DNA of 64,000 nt from Sphaerotilus montanus (lineage in GTDB: Bacteria > Pseudomonadota > Gammaproteobacteria > Burkholderiales > Burkholderiaceae_C). The notes below the pieces were generated by a model. That model had not been told where the DNA came from. It ran no database searches and saw only the letters and a list, made by a program, of their open reading frames with translations. Both the position numbers and the translations under genes were made by a program. Shown here in pieces: positions 57,610-64,000 of the stretch. The stretch covers positions 868,001-932,000 of the forward strand of contig NZ_JACCFH010000001.1 in the NCBI RefSeq assembly GCF_013410775.1, given 5' to 3'. How positions within the stretch are numbered: the stretch's first letter is position 1; the number at the start of each line of letters is the position of its first letter.

Positions 57610-58821
57610 ATGGACTCCATCCTCGTCATCAACGCCGGCTCCGCGACCCTGAAATTCGCGCTCTACCCGCGCTGCGGCGACACGCCCGGCGAGATCGCCG
57701 CGCACCCGTCCTTCGCCGCGGGCCAGATCGATGGCCTGCAGCCCGGCGGGCGGCTGCGGCTGTGTCCGTCGGGGGCGGACCCGGTCGATCTGGCCGAGCC
57801 GGCGGACGAGGCGCAGCGCTTCGACGTGGCGCTGCAGGCGGTGCAGGCGCATGTCGCCGCCGTGGCACCGGACGCGCACATCGTCGCCGTGGCGCACCGG
57901 ATCGTGCATGGCGGGCGCTACTACCGCGCCCCGACCCGGCTCGACGACACGGCCATGATGCTGCTGACGAGCCTGACCCCGCTCGCGCCGCTGCACCAGC
58001 CGCACAACCTCGCCGGCGTGCGGGCGCTGCGCAAGGCCTTCCCGGCGCTGCCGCAGATCGGCTGCTTCGACACCGCCTTCCACGCCGACCTGCCCGAGCT
58101 GGAAACCCGCTTCGCGCTGCCGCAGGCGCTGCACGACGAGGGCGTGCGCCGCTACGGCTTCCACGGGCTGTCCTACGACTACGTGATGCAGGTGCTGCGC
58201 GGCTGCAGCACGCGCGCTGGCGGCCGGGTGCTGATGGCGCACCTGGGCAGCGGCGCCAGCCTGTGCGGTGCCCGCGAGGGGCGCAGCGTCGCCACCTCGA
58301 TGGGCTTCTCGGCGCTGGACGGGCTGATGATGGGCAGCCGCTGCGGCCAGCTCGACCCGGGCGTCGTGCTCCACCTGTGGCGCGAGGGCTGGACCGAGGC
58401 GCAGGTCGAGCAGCTGCTCTACAAGGAAAGCGGCCTGCTTGGCGTCTCCGGCCTGAGTGCCGACATGCGCCTGCTGCGCCGCGCCGCGGACGACGGCAAC
58501 CCGCAGGCCCGCACCGCGATCGACCTGTTCACCTACCGGCTGACCCGCGAGGCGGGTGCGCTGGCGGCGGTGCTGGGCGGCGTGGACGTGCTGGTCTGCA
58601 CCGGCGGCATCGGCGAGCACGACGCGGCCACGCGCGCCGCACTGGCCCGGGCGCTGCACTACCTCGGCGTGGAGCTGGACGGTACCGCCAACACGGCCGC
58701 CCGCGGGGACGGCATCGCAGCCCTCCATTCGGCGGGCAGCGCAGTCGAGGTCTGGGTCGTGCCGACCGACGAAGGTCGGGTGGCGGCACAGGCGGCCTGG
58801 GCGCTGCTCGACACCCGCTGA
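57610..58821 (+). CDS. ackA: acetate kinase (AckA)
   Basis: A 403-residue ASKHA-fold kinase converting acetyl phosphate and ADP to acetate and ATP. The start [15 protein letters not shown] carries the N-terminal signature (the usual SS is SA here), then the catalytic regions [30 protein letters not shown] and [10 protein letters not shown]. It lies 23 bases after the Pta-fusion gene, giving an acetyl-CoA–acetyl-P–acetate route. Propionyl- or butyryl-phosphate could also be substrates. Confidence 0.93.
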   Translation: MDSILVINAGSATLKFALYPRCGDTPGEIAAHPSFAAGQIDGLQPGGRLRLCPSGADPVDLAEPADEAQRFDVALQAVQAHVAAVAPDAHIVAVAHRIVHGGRYYRAPTRLDDTAMMLLTSLTPLAPLHQPHNLAGVRALRKAFPALPQIGCFDTAFHADLPELETRFALPQALHDEGVRRYGFHGLSYDYVMQVLRGCSTRAGGRVLMAHLGSGASLCGAREGRSVATSMGFSALDGLMMGSRCGQLDPGVVLHLWREGWTEAQVEQLLYKESGLLGVSGLSADMRLLRRAADDGNPQARTAIDLFTYRLTREAGALAAVLGGVDVLVCTGGIGEHDAATRAALARALHYLGVELDGTANTAARGDGIAALHSAGSAVEVWVVPTDEGRVAAQAAWALLDTR

Positions 58822-58948
58822 ACGAACCGGTCCGGAACCATACCAACTTTGCAGGGAAATCGAGGTTGCTCCACCCCGGTACAGTGGTGCGGGACGTCCG
58901 GATCTGGCAGGATCCGGCTTGGTGATCAAGCAGTATCCACCGCCCAAG

Positions 58949-60070
58949 ATGTCCAAGTCCACCCTGTTGATCGTCGATGACGAGCCCCTGAATCTGGCAG
59001 TGCTGGCGCGTCTGCTCAACCCGCACTACCGGGTCCTGGGCGCGCGTTCAGGGGCCAGTGCGCTGGAGCTGGTGCAGCACACGCGGCCGGACCTGATCCT
59101 GCTCGACGTGATGATGCCCGGCATGGATGGCCACGCAGTGCTGCGGCGGCTGCAGGCCGATGTGCATGCCCGCACGATCCCGGTCATCTTCGTCACCGCG
59201 CTGGGCTCCGAGGACGACGAGGAGCATGGTCTGGCGCTGGGTGCGGTCGATTACATCACCAAGCCGGTCAAGCCGGCGGTGGTGCTGGCGCGGGTGCGCA
59301 CCCATCTGGAGCTGAAGTCGGCACGCGACCGGCTGCGCGACCACAACGCCGACCTCGAACGCGAGCTGGCGCAGCGCATGCGCGAGACGCTGCTGACGCA
59401 GGACCTGACGCTCAGCATGGTCGCCGGCCTGGCCGAGACGCGCGACAACGACACCGGCAACCACATCCTGCGCACGCGGCTTTACGTCGAGGCACTGGCG
59501 CGGCAGCTGCAGGACGATCCGGCCTTTGCCCCGGAGCTGGACGAGGGGGCGCTGCGCTGCATCGTCAAGGCCGCGCCCCTGCACGACATCGGCAAGATCG
59601 GCATCCCGGACCACATCCTGCTCAAGCCCGGCCGGCTCACCCCGGACGAGTTCGAGACCATGAAGACCCACGCGCGCCTCGGCGGCGAAGCGATCACGCA
59701 CGCGATCCTGCAGGTGCTGCCGCAGTACCGCAGCGTCAGCGGCGACGGGGCCGACACGCCGGAGGTGCTGCGCTTCCTAGAGATCGGCCGCGTCATCGCG
59801 ACCCACCACCACGAGCGCTGGGACGGCAGCGGGTACCCGGACGGGCTGGCCGGCACCGCGATTCCGCTGCCGGCACGGCTGATGGCACTGGCCGACGTGT
59901 TCGACGCGCTGACGATGCGGCGGGTCTACAAGCGCGCGTGGAGCACCGCCGAAGCCACCAGCCACATCCTCGGCGAATCGGGTCGCCACTTCGATCCGGC
60001 CATCGTCACGGCGTTCGCGCGGGTGCAGGACCAGTTCGCCGCGATCGCGGTGCGTCTGGCGGACGACTGA
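58949..60070 (+). CDS. HD-GYP response regulator (c-di-GMP phosphodiesterase type)
   Basis: A 373-residue protein. The receiver domain (1-120) has [10 protein letters not shown], phospho-acceptor Asp in [13 protein letters not shown], and Lys in YITKPVKP. A coiled linker leads to the HD-GYP domain (about 150-360) with [26 protein letters not shown] and [13 protein letters not shown], all key residues present. It should hydrolyse cyclic di-GMP when phosphorylated. The ATG at 58949 gives the normal start. The big sensor kinase 25 bases downstream is the likely partner. Confidence 0.93.
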   Translation: MSKSTLLIVDDEPLNLAVLARLLNPHYRVLGARSGASALELVQHTRPDLILLDVMMPGMDGHAVLRRLQADVHARTIPVIFVTALGSEDDEEHGLALGAVDYITKPVKPAVVLARVRTHLELKSARDRLRDHNADLERELAQRMRETLLTQDLTLSMVAGLAETRDNDTGNHILRTRLYVEALARQLQDDPAFAPELDEGALRCIVKAAPLHDIGKIGIPDHILLKPGRLTPDEFETMKTHARLGGEAITHAILQVLPQYRSVSGDGADTPEVLRFLEIGRVIATHHHERWDGSGYPDGLAGTAIPLPARLMALADVFDALTMRRVYKRAWSTAEATSHILGESGRHFDPAIVTAFARVQDQFAAIAVRLADD

Positions 60071-60095
60071 ACTGAACGAAACGGAATGTCCCGCC

Positions 60096-64000
<3,905 letters not shown>

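Overview
The window is high-GC DNA with dense, often overlapping genes. Gene content and order (folK–pcnB–HAD–hda–PerM-like permease, murJ/rpsT, cysM, miaB, hemA–prfA–prmC–grxD–ubiX, proS/rppH, rnpB) point to a betaproteobacterium of the order Burkholderiales. A Leptothrix/Sphaerotilus/Rubrivivax-type relative is my best guess from the overall impression; no 16S rRNA is present to confirm it. Most long open frames on the non-coding strand are artefacts of high GC and are left out.

Layout. 1–8.2 kb: a minus-strand housekeeping run (DUF47/PhoU-like, folK, pcnB, HAD phosphatase, hda, AI-2E permease, SirB1-like, murJ), divergent from rpsT with its terminator. 8.2–14.3 kb: an iron-sulfur flavoprotein reductase, an NAD-dependent epimerase-like protein, a rhomboid protease, tRNA-Leu(CAA), cysM, and an ammonium transporter preceded by a good sigma-54 promoter and GTGCA-type palindromes. 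14.3–22.2 kb: a nine-gene minus-strand cluster (bactofilin, TPR-like protein, receiver-like/Pro-Ala-linker protein, small GTPase, a possible second longin/roadblock protein, roadblock/LC7 protein, PAS protein, PhnD-like binding protein, FimV/HubP-like protein). The PhnD-like gene is split by an IS1595-family element with perfect 8-bp target duplications. 22.7–24.5 kb: miaB and a DUF2628-like gene. 24.7–33.9 kb: two large lipoproteins and two predicted outer-membrane proteins beside a 7TM sensor kinase and a NarL-type regulator.

34–48.7 kb: MBL-fold hydrolase, LysR regulator, hemA–prfA–prmC, outer-membrane protein, grxD, ubiX, Bax-inhibitor-like protein, lytic transglycosylase, proS, rppH, a PAS-PAS-GGDEF-EAL protein, an EamA exporter and rnpB. 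48.9–55.1 kb: a minus-strand gene group with a tubulin-like protein, a zinc-ribbon/TM/PstS-like/OmpA fusion, a formylglycine-enzyme-fold protein and a spanin-like (Rz/Rz1-like) pair. 55.4–64 kb: fabI, a MaoC–phosphate acetyltransferase fusion, ackA, an HD-GYP response regulator and the start of a very large multi-PAS/GAF sensor kinase.

Two regions look most like undescribed systems. The first is the GTPase/roadblock/bactofilin/FimV cluster, probably a polarity or surface-structure module and probably damaged here by the IS. The second is the tubulin-like/PstS-OmpA/FGE/spanin-like cluster, which could link a cytoplasmic filament or switch protein to the cell envelope. Both functions are inference from domain composition and gene order.
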